DNA of 64,000 nucleotides from Thalassospira sp. MCCC 1A01428. Its GTDB lineage: Bacteria; Pseudomonadota; Alphaproteobacteria; Rhodospirillales; Thalassospiraceae. The position numbers and the translations under genes were made by a program. The stretch spans positions 186,001-250,000 of the forward strand of contig NZ_JFJZ01000004.1 in the NCBI RefSeq assembly GCF_002115825.1. Reading direction: 5' to 3'. Under the pieces are notes generated by a model. That model saw only the letters and a program-made list of their open reading frames with translations. It ran no database searches and was not told the origin of the DNA. Position 1 is the first letter of the stretch. Each line of letters starts with the position of its first letter. Positions 1 through 8,596 of this stretch are shown in pieces.

Positions 1-597
1 ATCGCGATCCATCGAATAATAGCGACCGGTAACGGTGGCAATTTCAACATCGGCATCGCCCAGCAGGGAGCGGAATTTTTTCAAAAAACCGGCCGCACTG
101 CGCGGCGGGGTATCACGCCCATCGGTATAGGCATGGATTTTAACGGCGATACCGGCATCGGCAATGATTTTGGCAAGGGCGGCCATATGCGCCTGATGCG
201 AATGTACCCCGCCTTCGGACAAAAGCCCGGCAATGTGGCAAACGCCGCCGCTTTTTTTCAGGCTGGAAATAACTTTTTTAACGGCATCGGTATCGGCAAT
301 GCTGCCGGTTTTGACGGCGTCGTCAATTTTGGGCAGTTCCTGCATCACAACACGGCCTGCACCCAAATTCATGTGGCCGACTTCCGAATTGCCCATTTGC
401 CCTTCGGGCAGGCCAACATCCAGGCCACAGGCCATCATGAAACCGGTTGGATTATGGGCATACAGGTCGTCCCACACCGGCGTATTGGCCAGTGCGACGG
501 CATTGTTTTCGCTTTCTTCGCGATAGCCCCAACCATCCAGAATGCATAGCACCACCGGACGGGGACGCTTTGCGGCGTTCGATACAGTCACTGTCAT
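1..597 (-). CDS. gpmI: 2,3-bisphosphoglycerate-independent phosphoglycerate mutase, N-terminal part
   Basis: Interconverts 3- and 2-phosphoglycerate in cytosolic glycolysis and gluconeogenesis. Reading the minus strand from the ATG at 597 gives 199 in-frame codons up to the window edge, so the C-terminal part is missing. The N-terminal motif ILDGWGYRE carries the metal-binding Asp. The motif GQMGNSEVGHMNLG contains the nucleophilic Ser of the alkaline-phosphatase-like iPGM family, and the stretch SEGGVHSHQAH and the TDGRDTPP motif are also typical. The ATG is followed by MTVTVSNAAKRPRPVVLCILDGWG, a normal iPGM start. It faces away from sdaA across a long leader region. In related bacteria gpmI lies near rlmH and rsfS, which matches the nearby minus-strand cluster. 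Identity is secure. Confidence 0.95.
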   Translation of the reverse strand, partial: MTVTVSNAAKRPRPVVLCILDGWGYREESENNAVALANTPVWDDLYAHNPTGFMMACGLDVGLPEGQMGNSEVGHMNLGAGRVVMQELPKIDDAVKTGSIADTDAVKKVISSLKKSGGVCHIAGLLSEGGVHSHQAHMAALAKIIADAGIAVKIHAYTDGRDTPPRSAAGFLKKFRSLLGDADVEIATVTGRYYSMDRD

Positions 598-789
598 AAC
601 CCCACTTCTAGGATAAAAGACTGAATTACCAGTAAACAAACCTGTAAATGATGATCCAGTCATAGGTCAAAACGGCGCCGGGCGCGGTGGGTTCCGCCAT
701 CTGACGCAAATTCTTGACGTAACTTATCATGAAAGATGGCCCTGAACAGCCACCCCGGATGAAATTTTCGCAAATGCGTCAGCGCTTCT

Positions 790-819
790 TTGACAAGGTT
801 CGGGTCAAACAGGTACGAT
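790..819 (+). promoter_or_regulatory. candidate sigma-70 promoter of the riboswitch-sdaA transcript
   Basis: A perfect -35 TTGACA (790-795) is followed after 18 bp by TACGAT (814-819, 4 of 6 matches to TATAAT). The predicted transcription start near 826 lies about 30 nt before the first glycine aptamer, as expected for a riboswitch leader. Inferred from sequence only. Confidence 0.5.
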
Positions 820-850
820 CAATCCGTTAAACGGTGATACCTCGCGCACC

Positions 851-1068
851 GCAATGGGAGAGACCGGCCGGGCAACGTTCCGGCGGGCGCCGAAGGAGCA
901 ATTCGCCCCGAACACTCTCAGGCACATGGACCGTTGCGGATTGAGGCTCTGGAGAGCGAAAGCCGGCTATTTGGCCGTCTTTCCACCGAAGGATGAAGTT
1001 GTGCGCGCAGGCGTTCAACGCACAATCTCAGGTAGGGGCCATTTGGCCCCAAAGGACAGAGGGGGCTG
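851..1068 (+). promoter_or_regulatory. tandem glycine riboswitch
   Basis: Two consecutive glycine aptamers are visible. The first (about 856-955) opens with GGGAGAGA, has the conserved core GCGCCGAAGGAGCAA, then ACTCTCAGGCA and GGACCG, and closes with CTCTGGAGAG. The second (about 955-1066) has CACCGAAGGATGAA, then CAATCTCAGGTA and AAAGGACAGAGGGGG. This matches the gcvT-type family, which senses glycine and often works as an ON switch. It lies directly upstream of sdaA, so glycine would be expected to raise serine deaminase. Between 1069 and the start codon I see no clear intrinsic terminator, so control may be translational, through the GAGGGAGG ribosome site at 1127-1134. Confidence 0.92.
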
Positions 1069-1137
1069 GCACCGGTTCGTCGATATCGCAGTAAATATTG
1101 CAGAAAAATATAACGCGATCAGAGCCGAGGGAGGCCT

Positions 1138-2553
1138 ATGCCCAATTCATCCACGCAACGTCCCCAGGACGTTAATCTTTCTGTTGTCGATTTATACACC
1201 ATCGGCATTGGACCATCGAGTTCGCATACCGTTGGCCCCATGCGGGCCGGTTACCGGTTTTGTCTGGAAATGGATGCCCGTAAACTTTTGTCCCAAACCG
1301 GCAGCGTGATTGTTGACCTTTACGGGTCGCTGGCCCTGACGGGTAAAGGGCACGCCACGGACACGGCGGTTTTAATGGGGCTGTGCGGGCAACGCCCGCG
1401 CTCGGTCGATCCCGATCAAATTGGTCCGACGATTGATGCGATCAAACGCGATAGCTGCCTGATGCTGTTTGACCAGCAGAAAATTGATTTTCACTTTGAA
1501 AATAACCTGGTTTTTCATATGGATGAAAGCCTGCCCCAGCATCCTAACGGGATGCGAATTACGGCTTATGACCGTGACGGGGTAAAGCTGCATTGCCAGG
1601 AATATTTTTCGGTTGGTGGCGGTTTTATTGTTTCAGGGGATGACCGCGGGGCTGAATATTCCGGCGATAACATTATCCTGCCGCATCCCTTTTCATCGGC
1701 CGACGAATTGATGGCGATTTGCAAGGAACAGGGATTATCCATCGCTGAAATTATGATGGAAAATGAAAAATCCTGGCGCGCGGCCGATGAAACCTATGAA
1801 TTCGTCGACCGGGTTTATAACGCGATGATGAACTGCATTGATCGCGGCTGCGCCACACCGGGCATTTTACCTGGCGGGTTAAATGTAAAGCGTCGGGCCA
1901 ATAAACTGTATCGTGAACTGGTGGACCGGCCCGAAGCCGGGTTGAAAGACCCGCTAACCGTGATCGACTGGGTGAACCTGTATGCCCTGGCCGTGAACGA
2001 GGAAAATGCGGCTGGCAGCAAGGTTGTGACCGCGCCGACCAATGGGGCGGCGGGGGTGATTCCGGCTGTTTTGCGATATTATGAACGGTTTTGCGCCAAT
2101 GTAACCCAGACAAAAATTCGTGAATTTTTGCTAACTGCGGCGGCTATTGGCTCGATCTATAAAAAACGGGCCTCGATTTCAGCCGCCGAAGTGGGGTGCC
2201 AGGGGGAAGTGGGCGTAGCCTGTTCGATGGCGGCAGGGGCATTGTGTGCCGTGATGGGCGGCACACCGGAGCAGGTTGAAAATGCCGCCGAAATTGGCAT
2301 GGAACACAATTTGGGCCTGACATGCGACCCGATTGGCGGTTTGGTACAGGTACCGTGCATTGAACGTAACACCATGGGGGCGGTCAAGGCGATTAACGCA
2401 TCACGGCTGGCCCTGCGGGGCGATGGGCAACATACCGTATCGCTGGACCGTGTGATCGAAACCATGCGCCAAACCGGGGCGGATATGCAAAGCAAATACA
2501 AGGAAACCAGCCAGGGGGGCCTGGCCGTGAATGTCAACGTTGTTGAATGTTGA
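1138..2553 (+). CDS. sdaA: L-serine ammonia-lyase (serine deaminase), single-chain iron-sulfur type
   Basis: Converts L-serine to pyruvate and ammonia with an oxygen-sensitive [4Fe-4S] cluster. The 471-residue protein is the usual length for the fused form. Residues about 10-165 form the beta domain, with the N-terminal motif [18 protein letters not shown]. Residues about 195-465 form the alpha catalytic domain. The three cluster cysteines lie in [24 protein letters not shown] and QVPCIERN. The start ATG follows GAGGGAGG. The gene is the only one behind the tandem glycine riboswitch. With glycine hydroxymethyltransferase elsewhere, glycine could be turned into serine and then drained to pyruvate, which explains glycine control. 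Family assignment is firm; glycine induction is inferred from the leader. Confidence 0.96.
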   Translation: MPNSSTQRPQDVNLSVVDLYTIGIGPSSSHTVGPMRAGYRFCLEMDARKLLSQTGSVIVDLYGSLALTGKGHATDTAVLMGLCGQRPRSVDPDQIGPTIDAIKRDSCLMLFDQQKIDFHFENNLVFHMDESLPQHPNGMRITAYDRDGVKLHCQEYFSVGGGFIVSGDDRGAEYSGDNIILPHPFSSADELMAICKEQGLSIAEIMMENEKSWRAADETYEFVDRVYNAMMNCIDRGCATPGILPGGLNVKRRANKLYRELVDRPEAGLKDPLTVIDWVNLYALAVNEENAAGSKVVTAPTNGAAGVIPAVLRYYERFCANVTQTKIREFLLTAAAIGSIYKKRASISAAEVGCQGEVGVACSMAAGALCAVMGGTPEQVENAAEIGMEHNLGLTCDPIGGLVQVPCIERNTMGAVKAINASRLALRGDGQHTVSLDRVIETMRQTGADMQSKYKETSQGGLAVNVNVVEC

Positions 2554-2830
2554 TCTGACGATGGCTTTTTAAACAGATTTGGGAACTGTCACCGTCATAA
2601 AAGGCGGTTCTGCACCCGAAAATGTCGCTGATATGGTCAAATATGGCCGCAATGGACGCCTCGAAGGCCGGATGATGTCGGCTTTTGGGGCGTTTTGCGT
2701 TTTTGAATGATGATATCACCCTATTCCAGCCGGATTATCGCCACCAATCGCCGGTAGCGTTGGGAAACTAATGTTAAACTAAAACTAAAATTAAACCGGA
2801 AAAATCCGGCAGATTGGTTGGGTTAATATA
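2554..2830. other. intergenic region with AT-rich direct repeats before the DHFR-like gene
   Basis: No convincing gene. At 2774-2796 there is a run of near-identical hexamers (TTAAAC, TAAAAC, TAAAAT, TAAAC) followed at once by a short hairpin CCGGA-AAAA-TCCGG (2796-2809) about 20 nt before the next start codon. The run is clearly more AT-rich than its surroundings and is probably the promoter or operator zone of the following gene. Confidence 0.4.
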
Positions 2831-3364
2831 ATGAGTGAAAAACTGTTCCGCATTTATGTGGCGGTCAGCCTTGATAGCTATGTCGCCCGTTCAAACGGGG
2901 CGGTCGACTGGCTTGACGACTATGACCCGCAAGAATTCAATTTTGAAAAATTCCTTGATGAGGTGGGAACGCTGATCATTGGTCGCCGGACGTTTGACCA
3001 GGTCATGTCGTATGGTGAATGGCCATACGGGGACCGGCGTACCGTTGTTTTAACGTCGCACCCACTTGGCGATGATGCCCCGGAAAATACGGTTGCCTTT
3101 GGCGGAAGCCTGATGGAACTGACCGATGCCTTGCGCAATGAACGGCTTGATAACGGCGATGTCTGGATTGTTGGCGGGGCAAGCGTGATCAATCAGTTCT
3201 TGTATGCCAATATGATCGACAAACTGGACATGTTTGTCATCCCGGTTGTTCTGGGTCAGGGGATTTCCCTGTTTGACAAGGAAACCAGCCATTTACAACC
3301 ATCGCCGGTGGCGACCCATATTTATCCGTCCGGTGTTGTCCGGCTGGAATATAGCCTGAAATAA
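2831..3364 (+). CDS. dihydrofolate reductase family protein (RibD C-terminal-like)
   Basis: A 177-residue protein with the fold shared by dihydrofolate reductase and the reductase half of RibD. It starts FRIYVAVSLDSYVARSNGAVDWL, which is the typical SLDGY-type N-terminus of this family, followed by a TLIIGRRTFDQVMSYGEWPYGD segment and a glycine-rich NADP-contact region DVWIVGGASVINQFL around residue 113. These proteins are usually annotated as DHFR family reductases with unknown substrate; true folate reduction is not implied. It stands alone, with its own AT-rich upstream region and a strong terminator downstream, so it is probably monocistronic. Confidence 0.88.
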   Translation: MSEKLFRIYVAVSLDSYVARSNGAVDWLDDYDPQEFNFEKFLDEVGTLIIGRRTFDQVMSYGEWPYGDRRTVVLTSHPLGDDAPENTVAFGGSLMELTDALRNERLDNGDVWIVGGASVINQFLYANMIDKLDMFVIPVVLGQGISLFDKETSHLQPSPVATHIYPSGVVRLEYSLK

Positions 3365-3515
3365 CCCGGTTGCGGTGCGACAGGGCGGTGGTGATCTGTG
3401 CTTGTCAGGGCTGTTTTGGCAAACTGTCTGTCTTAAGGGAAAAACGCTTTAGTTCTTTGGCTTTTGGCAAGGATGCCAACTGGCAAGGACCAACGCGTTG
3501 TGGCAATAATGACGT

Positions 3516-3550
3516 GCCGATAGCCCTGAATATAGGGCTATCGGCATTTT
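3516..3550 (+). terminator. intrinsic terminator after the DHFR-like gene
   Basis: A perfect 12-bp stem GCCGATAGCCCT / AGGGCTATCGGC (3516-3527 with 3534-3545, 6-nt loop) is followed by ATTTTGTTT. It sits between two convergent genes and may serve both, but the T-tract is on the plus strand. Confidence 0.85.
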
Positions 3551-3561
3551 GTTTGTGATGC

Positions 3562-4227
3562 TTAATTTTGATATTTTGTCAGGTCATCACGCAGTTTGTC
3601 GGCGAATTCGACCAATGACTGCGAGGCGGTCAGGGGCCAGTCATTATCCAGCACCATTTGCATGCCGTCCTGATAATGGTTTTCCACTGTCAGGCCATCT
3701 TTTAAGGCTGGCAAATCGCCTTCCAGCTTAACCTTGATGCGGTTATGCAGGGTAAGCTGCCAGAAGCCCGGTTGCATCCATGTCCAGAATTCGATGATAT
3801 CTGCCGAAACCGGAATAGCGGTTTGGGCATCCATATCGGTGCTGTCCTGGTCAAAAACACGGTATCCGGCCCGGCGAAAACCGGTTGTGATGGCTTCTTT
3901 TACCTGATTGGCAACAGTTTCGCCTTCGGGCAGCAACACATCGCCAAGAGCCTTGCCAAATCCACCACGTTTGCGGGCATAGGCCCGTTCGGTGATGCTG
4001 CTATCGTCGATTTTCGCATCAGAAAGCGACGGGATATCGGCTGATCGTGGTTTGATCTGGAATTCGCGGTTATCAACAACATTTACCAACCGAATAGCCG
4101 TGCCGTTTTGCGGGTTGGGTGACGAGGATGGCGCATTGATATCGACGACGCTACGCCCAACGGCACAGGCGCCTAAAAATAGCATGGCGCCAACAACGGC
4201 AGCCATACGAAGCTGTTTGAACAACAC
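3562..4227 (-). CDS. putative YajG-like lipoprotein of unknown function
   Basis: A 221-residue exported lipoprotein. I start it at the GTG at 4227 because AGGGGGATTT lies just upstream and the first residues then form a normal lipoprotein signal peptide ending in the lipobox FLGAC. An upstream ATG at 4314 would add 29 residues before the signal peptide and is less likely. After the Cys there is a polar linker (NAPSSSPNPQNG), then a domain with RLVNVVDNREFQ and AITTGFRRAGYRVF that resembles the YajG/LPS-assembly-associated lipoprotein style of fold; this similarity is by eye and weak. It sits downstream of rlmH on the same strand with its own start region. No function is assigned. Confidence 0.7.
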   Translation of the reverse strand: MLFKQLRMAAVVGAMLFLGACAVGRSVVDINAPSSSPNPQNGTAIRLVNVVDNREFQIKPRSADIPSLSDAKIDDSSITERAYARKRGGFGKALGDVLLPEGETVANQVKEAITTGFRRAGYRVFDQDSTDMDAQTAIPVSADIIEFWTWMQPGFWQLTLHNRIKVKLEGDLPALKDGLTVENHYQDGMQMVLDNDWPLTASQSLVEFADKLRDDLTKYQN

Positions 4228-4338
4228 AAATCCCCCTTGTGCGTTTAAGAAAGGCGATCTGTTTAGCCTTTGCTTATATGGCGCGCAAGTATTTGGGGAA
4301 TAAGTATTTTTCATGCCCCACTAACGAGTGGGTTTTTA

Positions 4339-4797
4339 CTATTCGCGATGATAGGGATGGTTGGTTTGAATGGCGTGGGCGCGAAAAAGCTGTTCGGCGA
4401 TCAGGGCGCGGACCAGCATATGGGGCCAGGTTGCCTTGCCCAGTGACCACATGGCATTGGCGCGGGCTTTTAGTGCATCGCCGTGGCCGTCGGCGCCCCC
4501 AATGGCAAAGGCAATATTGCCGCCATTCTGATCGATCCAGCCTTCAAGCTTTTTGGCAAAATCAATGGATCCGTATTCGCGTCCGTGTTCGTCCAGCGCG
4601 ATCAGAAAGGCATTTTCGGGGATGGCGGCCAGCAAAAGTTCTGCTTCGCGGGCCTTAAGCTGGGCGGCGGGCAGTTTTTTCTTTTCCTCGACCTCGCGCA
4701 GGGCAAAGGGCCAGCGCAGGCGGGCGACGTAATGGTCGAACAAATCCTTTTCCGGGCCTGCCTTGATGCGGCCTACAGCGGCAAGGGTGATTTGCAT
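4339..4797 (-). CDS. rlmH: 23S rRNA (pseudouridine-1915-N3)-methyltransferase RlmH
   Basis: Methylates N3 of pseudouridine 1915 in helix 69 of 23S rRNA on the 70S ribosome. With the ATG at 4797 the protein begins MQITLAAVGRIKAGPEKDLFDHY and is 152 residues, the usual SPOUT-family RlmH length; an in-frame ATG at 4872 adds 25 non-conserved residues and is rejected. The knotted SAM-binding loop is visible as FAIGGADGHG, and the conserved C-terminus ends NHPYHRE. It follows rsfS on the same strand; rsfS-rlmH pairing is near universal and links ribosome assembly and maturation functions. Confidence 0.96.
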   Translation of the reverse strand: MQITLAAVGRIKAGPEKDLFDHYVARLRWPFALREVEEKKKLPAAQLKAREAELLLAAIPENAFLIALDEHGREYGSIDFAKKLEGWIDQNGGNIAFAIGGADGHGDALKARANAMWSLGKATWPHMLVRALIAEQLFRAHAIQTNHPYHRE

Positions 4798-5023
4798 GTG
4801 GGGTCGCCCATTCGTTTTATGGCAAATTTCGGTGGAAAAGATTGTCGGCGTTTTGCGTAATGTTTCGTACAAATTTCGCCGAAGGTTCGCAGAAACCCGA
4901 ACGCCAATTCCTATCGGGCTAAAATATGCAGCCCTGATAAAAATTTACAGATGCCTGTTGCCCCAAGCGGCAAAGGGCTGATGGCCCGGCGGAATGCGCC
5001 GGGCGACAGCAAGGCGCAGCCAA

Positions 5024-5413
5024 TCAGTACAGACGGGCGGCTTGTTGTTTCAAGGCCGGGTTTTCAACGCCCCACATCTGTTCGATGTTGTAAAAGGCGC
5101 GAACTTCGGGGCGGAACAAATGAATGATCACATCACCCGCATCGACCAGAACCCAGTCACCCTGTTCGGTGCCCTCGGCCTGCGCACGGCCCTGGCCTGA
5201 ACTTTTCAGGGTTTCAACAATATGTTCACCCATCGAGGCAACCCGGCGCGAGCTGGAGCCTGATGCGATGATCATATAATCAGCCATGGCTGTTTTGTCG
5301 GTAAGATTAATGGTGACAAGATCTTCGGCCTTGTCGTCCGTCAGTGTTTCCTGAATAAGAGCAAGCAACTCGCTCGGTGTCAGGCGTTGTTTCGCGGTAA
5401 TTATTGTCGCCAC
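5024..5413 (-). CDS. rsfS: ribosome silencing factor RsfS
   Basis: Binds ribosomal protein L14 (uL14) and blocks subunit joining when nutrients are low. The 129-residue sequence shows the RsfS/Iojap pattern DLVTINLTDKTAMADYMIIASGSSSRRV in the middle, then the GDWVLVDAGDVIIHLF motif and the FYNIEQMWG motif near the C-terminus. It lies between nadD upstream and rlmH downstream on the same strand. The 226-nt space to rlmH contains a GC-rich hairpin (about 4984-5003) that lacks a T-tract. Confidence 0.96.
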   Translation of the reverse strand: MATIITAKQRLTPSELLALIQETLTDDKAEDLVTINLTDKTAMADYMIIASGSSSRRVASMGEHIVETLKSSGQGRAQAEGTEQGDWVLVDAGDVIIHLFRPEVRAFYNIEQMWGVENPALKQQAARLY

Positions 5414-5468
5414 CTTAATTTAGGGTGGATGTTCGCCGCCATCACGCGGAAATTAAAACATCCACAGG

Positions 5469-6077
5469 TCAAACCTGCCATCGGCCTTCGGCGCGAATCG
5501 CCGTAGAGGAAGCCGGATGGCGCCGTATCGGCAGGTAAACCCAAGCTGGTGTTTCCATATCGGCCAGCAAACCTGCCTTTTCTGCGGCAATGCGCCAGCG
5601 TTCCATACGCTGTGCTGCGGTGCCACGCAATGCTTTATTAGAATAACCCTCGCGATCAAGAACCGCAATGGGCGCGCAATACATCAATTTTTCCCAGAAC
5701 TTCCAGCGATCAAATTGTGCCAGATTGTCAGCGCCCATCAGCCAGACAAAACGCGTTTGGGTAAAACGGCGTTGCAAGGCTGCAAGTGTGTCGGCGGTAT
5801 AACGGGTGCCAAGCTGGGTTTCAATTGCAGAAACAACAATGCGGGGATGTTGTGCAATCATTTGTGCCGAATCAAAGCGTTCCGTCAGCCCGGCCATGCC
5901 CTGACGGGACTTTAGCGGGTTTTGCGGCGATACCAGCCACCATACTTCGTCAAGATGCAATCGCTTTAACGCTTCAAGTGAAATATGCAAATGGCCCTCG
6001 TGGGCGGGGTTGAAAGACCCGCCCAGTAATCCGACTCGGGGTGGGGCATTGTGACGGCGCGGAATGCGAACGCTCAT
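5469..6077 (-). CDS. nadD: nicotinate-nucleotide adenylyltransferase
   Basis: Adenylates nicotinate mononucleotide in NAD synthesis. The N-terminus carries the nucleotidyltransferase signature GLLGGSFNPAHEGHLHIS, with the GGSFNP and HxGH elements. The C-terminal ASSTAIRAEGRW matches the ISSTxIR motif. A middle segment FVWLMGADNLAQFDRW is also typical. The proA stop codon and this start overlap as TGATG when the ATG at 6077 is used; a GTG three bases earlier (6080) is an alternative start. The tight overlap implies translation coupled to proA. The protein is about 202 residues, normal for NadD. Confidence 0.95.
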   Translation of the reverse strand: MSVRIPRRHNAPPRVGLLGGSFNPAHEGHLHISLEALKRLHLDEVWWLVSPQNPLKSRQGMAGLTERFDSAQMIAQHPRIVVSAIETQLGTRYTADTLAALQRRFTQTRFVWLMGADNLAQFDRWKFWEKLMYCAPIAVLDREGYSNKALRGTAAQRMERWRIAAEKAGLLADMETPAWVYLPIRRHPASSTAIRAEGRWQV

Positions 6078-7363
6078 CACGGGCGGGTTTGCCCGGTGCC
6101 ACGCACCACATATTTATAGCTGGTCAATTGTTCGACTCCGACCGGGCCACGTGCATGCAACTTGCCGGTCGAAATGCCAATTTCCGCGCCCATGCCAAAT
6201 TCGCCGCCATCGGCAAACTGGGTTGATGCATTGACAATGACAATGCCGCTATCCACCCCGTTTAAAAATGCCTCGGTCGCGGCGCTGTCTTCGGCCAGGA
6301 TGGCATCGGTGTGGTGTGACCCGTAATGGTTAATGTGGTGAATGGCATCTTTTACGCCATCAACGGTTTTGATCGACACAATCGCATCAAGATATTCGGT
6401 TGACCAGTCTGCCTCGGTCGCCGGTTTGATTCGGGCATCAAGACCACAGGCAGTGTCATCGCCACGCATTTCACAGCCTGCTTTGGCAAGGGCATCGGCA
6501 AGGGCGGGTAACAGGGTGCCAATAACGGCACGATCAATTAAAACTGTTTCGGTCGAGCCACAAACCCCCACCCGGCGCATTTTGGCATTCAGCACAATGT
6601 CGTTAATTTTGGCAGGGTTGGCACTGGCGTGAATATAGGTGTGGCACAGCCCTTCCAGATGTTTGAACAACGGAATACGGCTTTCATCGGTGATGCGCTG
6701 GATCAGGGATTTGCCCCCGCGCGGTACAATCACGTCAATATAATCCGACAGTTTCAGCATTTCGCCAACCGCCGCGCGGTCGGTCACCGGGATCATTTGA
6801 ATGCAGGCGTCGGGCAGGCCAGCCTCGATCACGCCCTGTTTCATGCAATCAAAAATGGCGCGCGACGAATTAAAGCTTTCCGACCCGCCGCGCAAAATGG
6901 CGGCATTGCCCGATTTAAGGCACATGGCGGCGGCATCGGCCGTGACGTTGGGGCGGCTTTCATAAATGATGCCAATCACACCAAGCGGCACACACACGCG
7001 CGCAATATCCAGCCCGTTATGTTCCGGGGTCCAGCGGGCCATTTCCCGACCAACGGGATCGTTTTGTCTGGCAACGTCTTCAACACCCTTTGCCATCGCT
7101 TCAACGCGGGCCGGGGTAAGTTCAAGCCGATCCAGCAGGGCGGCCGTCAGGCCTTTTTTGCGCCCGCCTTCCATATCAACCGCATTGGCAGCCAGAATTT
7201 TATCGGCATTTTCGCGGATCAGCCGTGCGGCATGATTCAGGGCATCAATTTTTGGCTGTGACGGGACCTGGGCCAGAATCAGGGCAGCATCGCGTGCGGC
7301 AATGCCGATGCGAAGCATAAGGTGTGAAATGTCCTGGTTTTCAGTGCTGGCAAGTGCCGTCAT
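6077..7363 (-). CDS. proA: glutamate-5-semialdehyde dehydrogenase (gamma-glutamyl phosphate reductase)
   Basis: Reduces gamma-glutamyl phosphate to glutamate-5-semialdehyde, the second step of proline synthesis. The aldehyde-dehydrogenase-like fold is evident; the catalytic Cys lies in RRVGVCGSTETVLID. Other family stretches are GVIGIIYESRPNVTADAAAMCLKSGNA and RRGGKSL-like VPRGGKSLIQ. I prefer the ATG at 7363 (428 residues, preceded by GGAAACGGGACC); an upstream GTG at 7387 would add eight residues and lacks a clear ribosome site. It heads the proA-nadD-rsfS-rlmH series. proB is not seen in this window upstream. Confidence 0.95.
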   Translation of the reverse strand: MTALASTENQDISHLMLRIGIAARDAALILAQVPSQPKIDALNHAARLIRENADKILAANAVDMEGGRKKGLTAALLDRLELTPARVEAMAKGVEDVARQNDPVGREMARWTPEHNGLDIARVCVPLGVIGIIYESRPNVTADAAAMCLKSGNAAILRGGSESFNSSRAIFDCMKQGVIEAGLPDACIQMIPVTDRAAVGEMLKLSDYIDVIVPRGGKSLIQRITDESRIPLFKHLEGLCHTYIHASANPAKINDIVLNAKMRRVGVCGSTETVLIDRAVIGTLLPALADALAKAGCEMRGDDTACGLDARIKPATEADWSTEYLDAIVSIKTVDGVKDAIHHINHYGSHHTDAILAEDSAATEAFLNGVDSGIVIVNASTQFADGGEFGMGAEIGISTGKLHARGPVGVEQLTSYKYVVRGTGQTRP

Positions 7364-7584
7364 GGTCCCGTTTCCGTTTGTGGGCACCGCTGGTTTGGGG
7401 CGGTGCGGTCTTAAATTGTAAAATCGTCAACAAATTAGCAACATAGTCCGCCCCGCATACAACTGCAATCACCTTGGTGCTGTTTGCGGCTGCGGTTTAT
7501 TACGGATCCAAACTATGTCGGATTTTCGCTTTTTGCGGGTGATATTTCATACCGGTACTGGGCCGCGTCTGTTACCGTGATGCT

Positions 7585-7775
7585 TCGGGTTTCTTCATTG
7601 GTGTGACTGATGGGGAATAATAGGGAATATGGTGCGGTAATTTGCCTGGCAAACTGCCAAATCCATAACTGCCCCCGCAACTGTAAGTGCCGGTTGCCTC
7701 CTTGATGTCACTGGGGTTCACCCCCGGGAAGACGGAATGGCAACAATCGGCACAAGTCAGGAGACCTGCCCGAAT
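7585..7775 (+). promoter_or_regulatory. cobalamin (B12) riboswitch
   Basis: The region contains the ordered landmarks of the cobalamin aptamer: GGGAATATGGTGCG near 7623, CTGCCCCCGCAACTGTAA near 7669-7686, a CCCCGGGAAGACGG element near 7722, and the B12 box GCACAAGTCAGGAGACCTGCC near 7750-7770. In this family adenosylcobalamin binding lowers expression of the downstream gene. It lies about 70 nt before cbiM, so cobalt uptake would be switched off when B12 is plentiful. Confidence 0.93.
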
Positions 7776-7843
7776 TTTTGTCACTGACAGGATCAGTAAA
7801 ACTGGCCTGTTCATGCACGGTGGGTGCAAGAAAGGATTATATT

Positions 7844-8524
7844 ATGCATATCGAACCTGGCGTCGTTGACGGCGCCAAAATCGCATTAAGCTATGCCACA
7901 GCAACCGGTGCGGTGGGGATGGCCATGAAAATGGCAGTCGATACCGCACGTTGCGATGGTGTTGGCTCGCTTCTGGTGCGCAGCCTGATAACCACAGCGC
8001 TGGTTTTTTTCTTTTTCGAGGTACTGCCCCATCACCCGGTCGGGGTGTCGGAAGTTCATCTGATTTTGGGATCAACCCTGTTTCTGATTTTCGGCGCGGC
8101 CCCGGCGGCCATCGGTCTGGCGTTGGGTTTGCTGGTGCAGGGGGTGTTCTTTGCGCCGTTCGATCTGCCGCAATACGGCATGAACCTGACGACGCTTCTG
8201 GTGCCATTGTTTGCAATGGGTGTGCTGGCGGAAAAGGTTATTCCGCGCAAACGTGCCTATAAGGATGTTTCATATTGGCAGGCGCTGGTGCTTTCAACGT
8301 CCTATCAGGGCGGGATTGTGTGCTGGGTTGGTTTCTGGGCCTTTTATGGTCAGGGCTTTGGCATGGAAAATGTCGGCCATGTTGCCAGTTTTGGGGCGGC
8401 CTATATGACGGTTGTGCTGGTCGAACCGCTTATTGATCTGGCTATTCTGGCGGCGGTTAAAACCCTGTATCGTTTTCGCGATAGCGGGCTGTTCGAGCGC
8501 CGGTTATATCGCGCGGCAAACTAG
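7844..8524 (+). CDS. cbiM: CbiM-type cobalt ECF transporter substrate-specific membrane component
   Basis: A 226-residue integral membrane protein with several hydrophobic segments. The start at 7844 is supported by AAAGGA upstream and above all by the N-terminus MHIEPGVVDGAK: in the CbiM/NikM family the residues right after the start (Met-His) take part in binding Co2+ or Ni2+, so an upstream start at 7778 is not credible. It is placed behind a B12 riboswitch, which argues for cobalt rather than nickel. No cbiN, cbiQ or cbiO lies next to it; the following gene is an unrelated ABC exporter. It may work alone at low activity or recruit energising subunits encoded elsewhere. Confidence 0.88.
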   Translation: MHIEPGVVDGAKIALSYATATGAVGMAMKMAVDTARCDGVGSLLVRSLITTALVFFFFEVLPHHPVGVSEVHLILGSTLFLIFGAAPAAIGLALGLLVQGVFFAPFDLPQYGMNLTTLLVPLFAMGVLAEKVIPRKRAYKDVSYWQALVLSTSYQGGIVCWVGFWAFYGQGFGMENVGHVASFGAAYMTVVLVEPLIDLAILAAVKTLYRFRDSGLFERRLYRAAN

Positions 8525-8560
8525 CAGGCCACTTTGGTTTTAATTTTGGCTTTGACGTTG

Positions 8561-8596
8561 GGGCATTTCCGGCTTGGGCTGGAAATGCCCTTTTTG
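8561..8596 (+). terminator. intrinsic terminator after cbiM
   Basis: Stem GGGCATTTCC / GGAAATGCCC (8561-8570 with 8581-8590) with a 10-nt loop and a TTTTTGTG tail, 37 bases after the cbiM stop codon. Confidence 0.85.

Noticed and set aside
133..549. ORF of 138 residues on the plus strand
   Set aside because: It lies antisense to gpmI, whose minus-strand translation has clear family motifs; the ORF is a shadow.
4317..4337. Hairpin CCCACT-AACG-AGTGGG with T-tract as a terminator
   Set aside because: The T-tract is on the plus strand where no gene ends; on the minus strand, where rlmH ends, there is no T-run.
4984..5003. GC-rich hairpin between rlmH and rsfS as a terminator
   Set aside because: No T-tract on either strand, and the two genes are normally co-transcribed.
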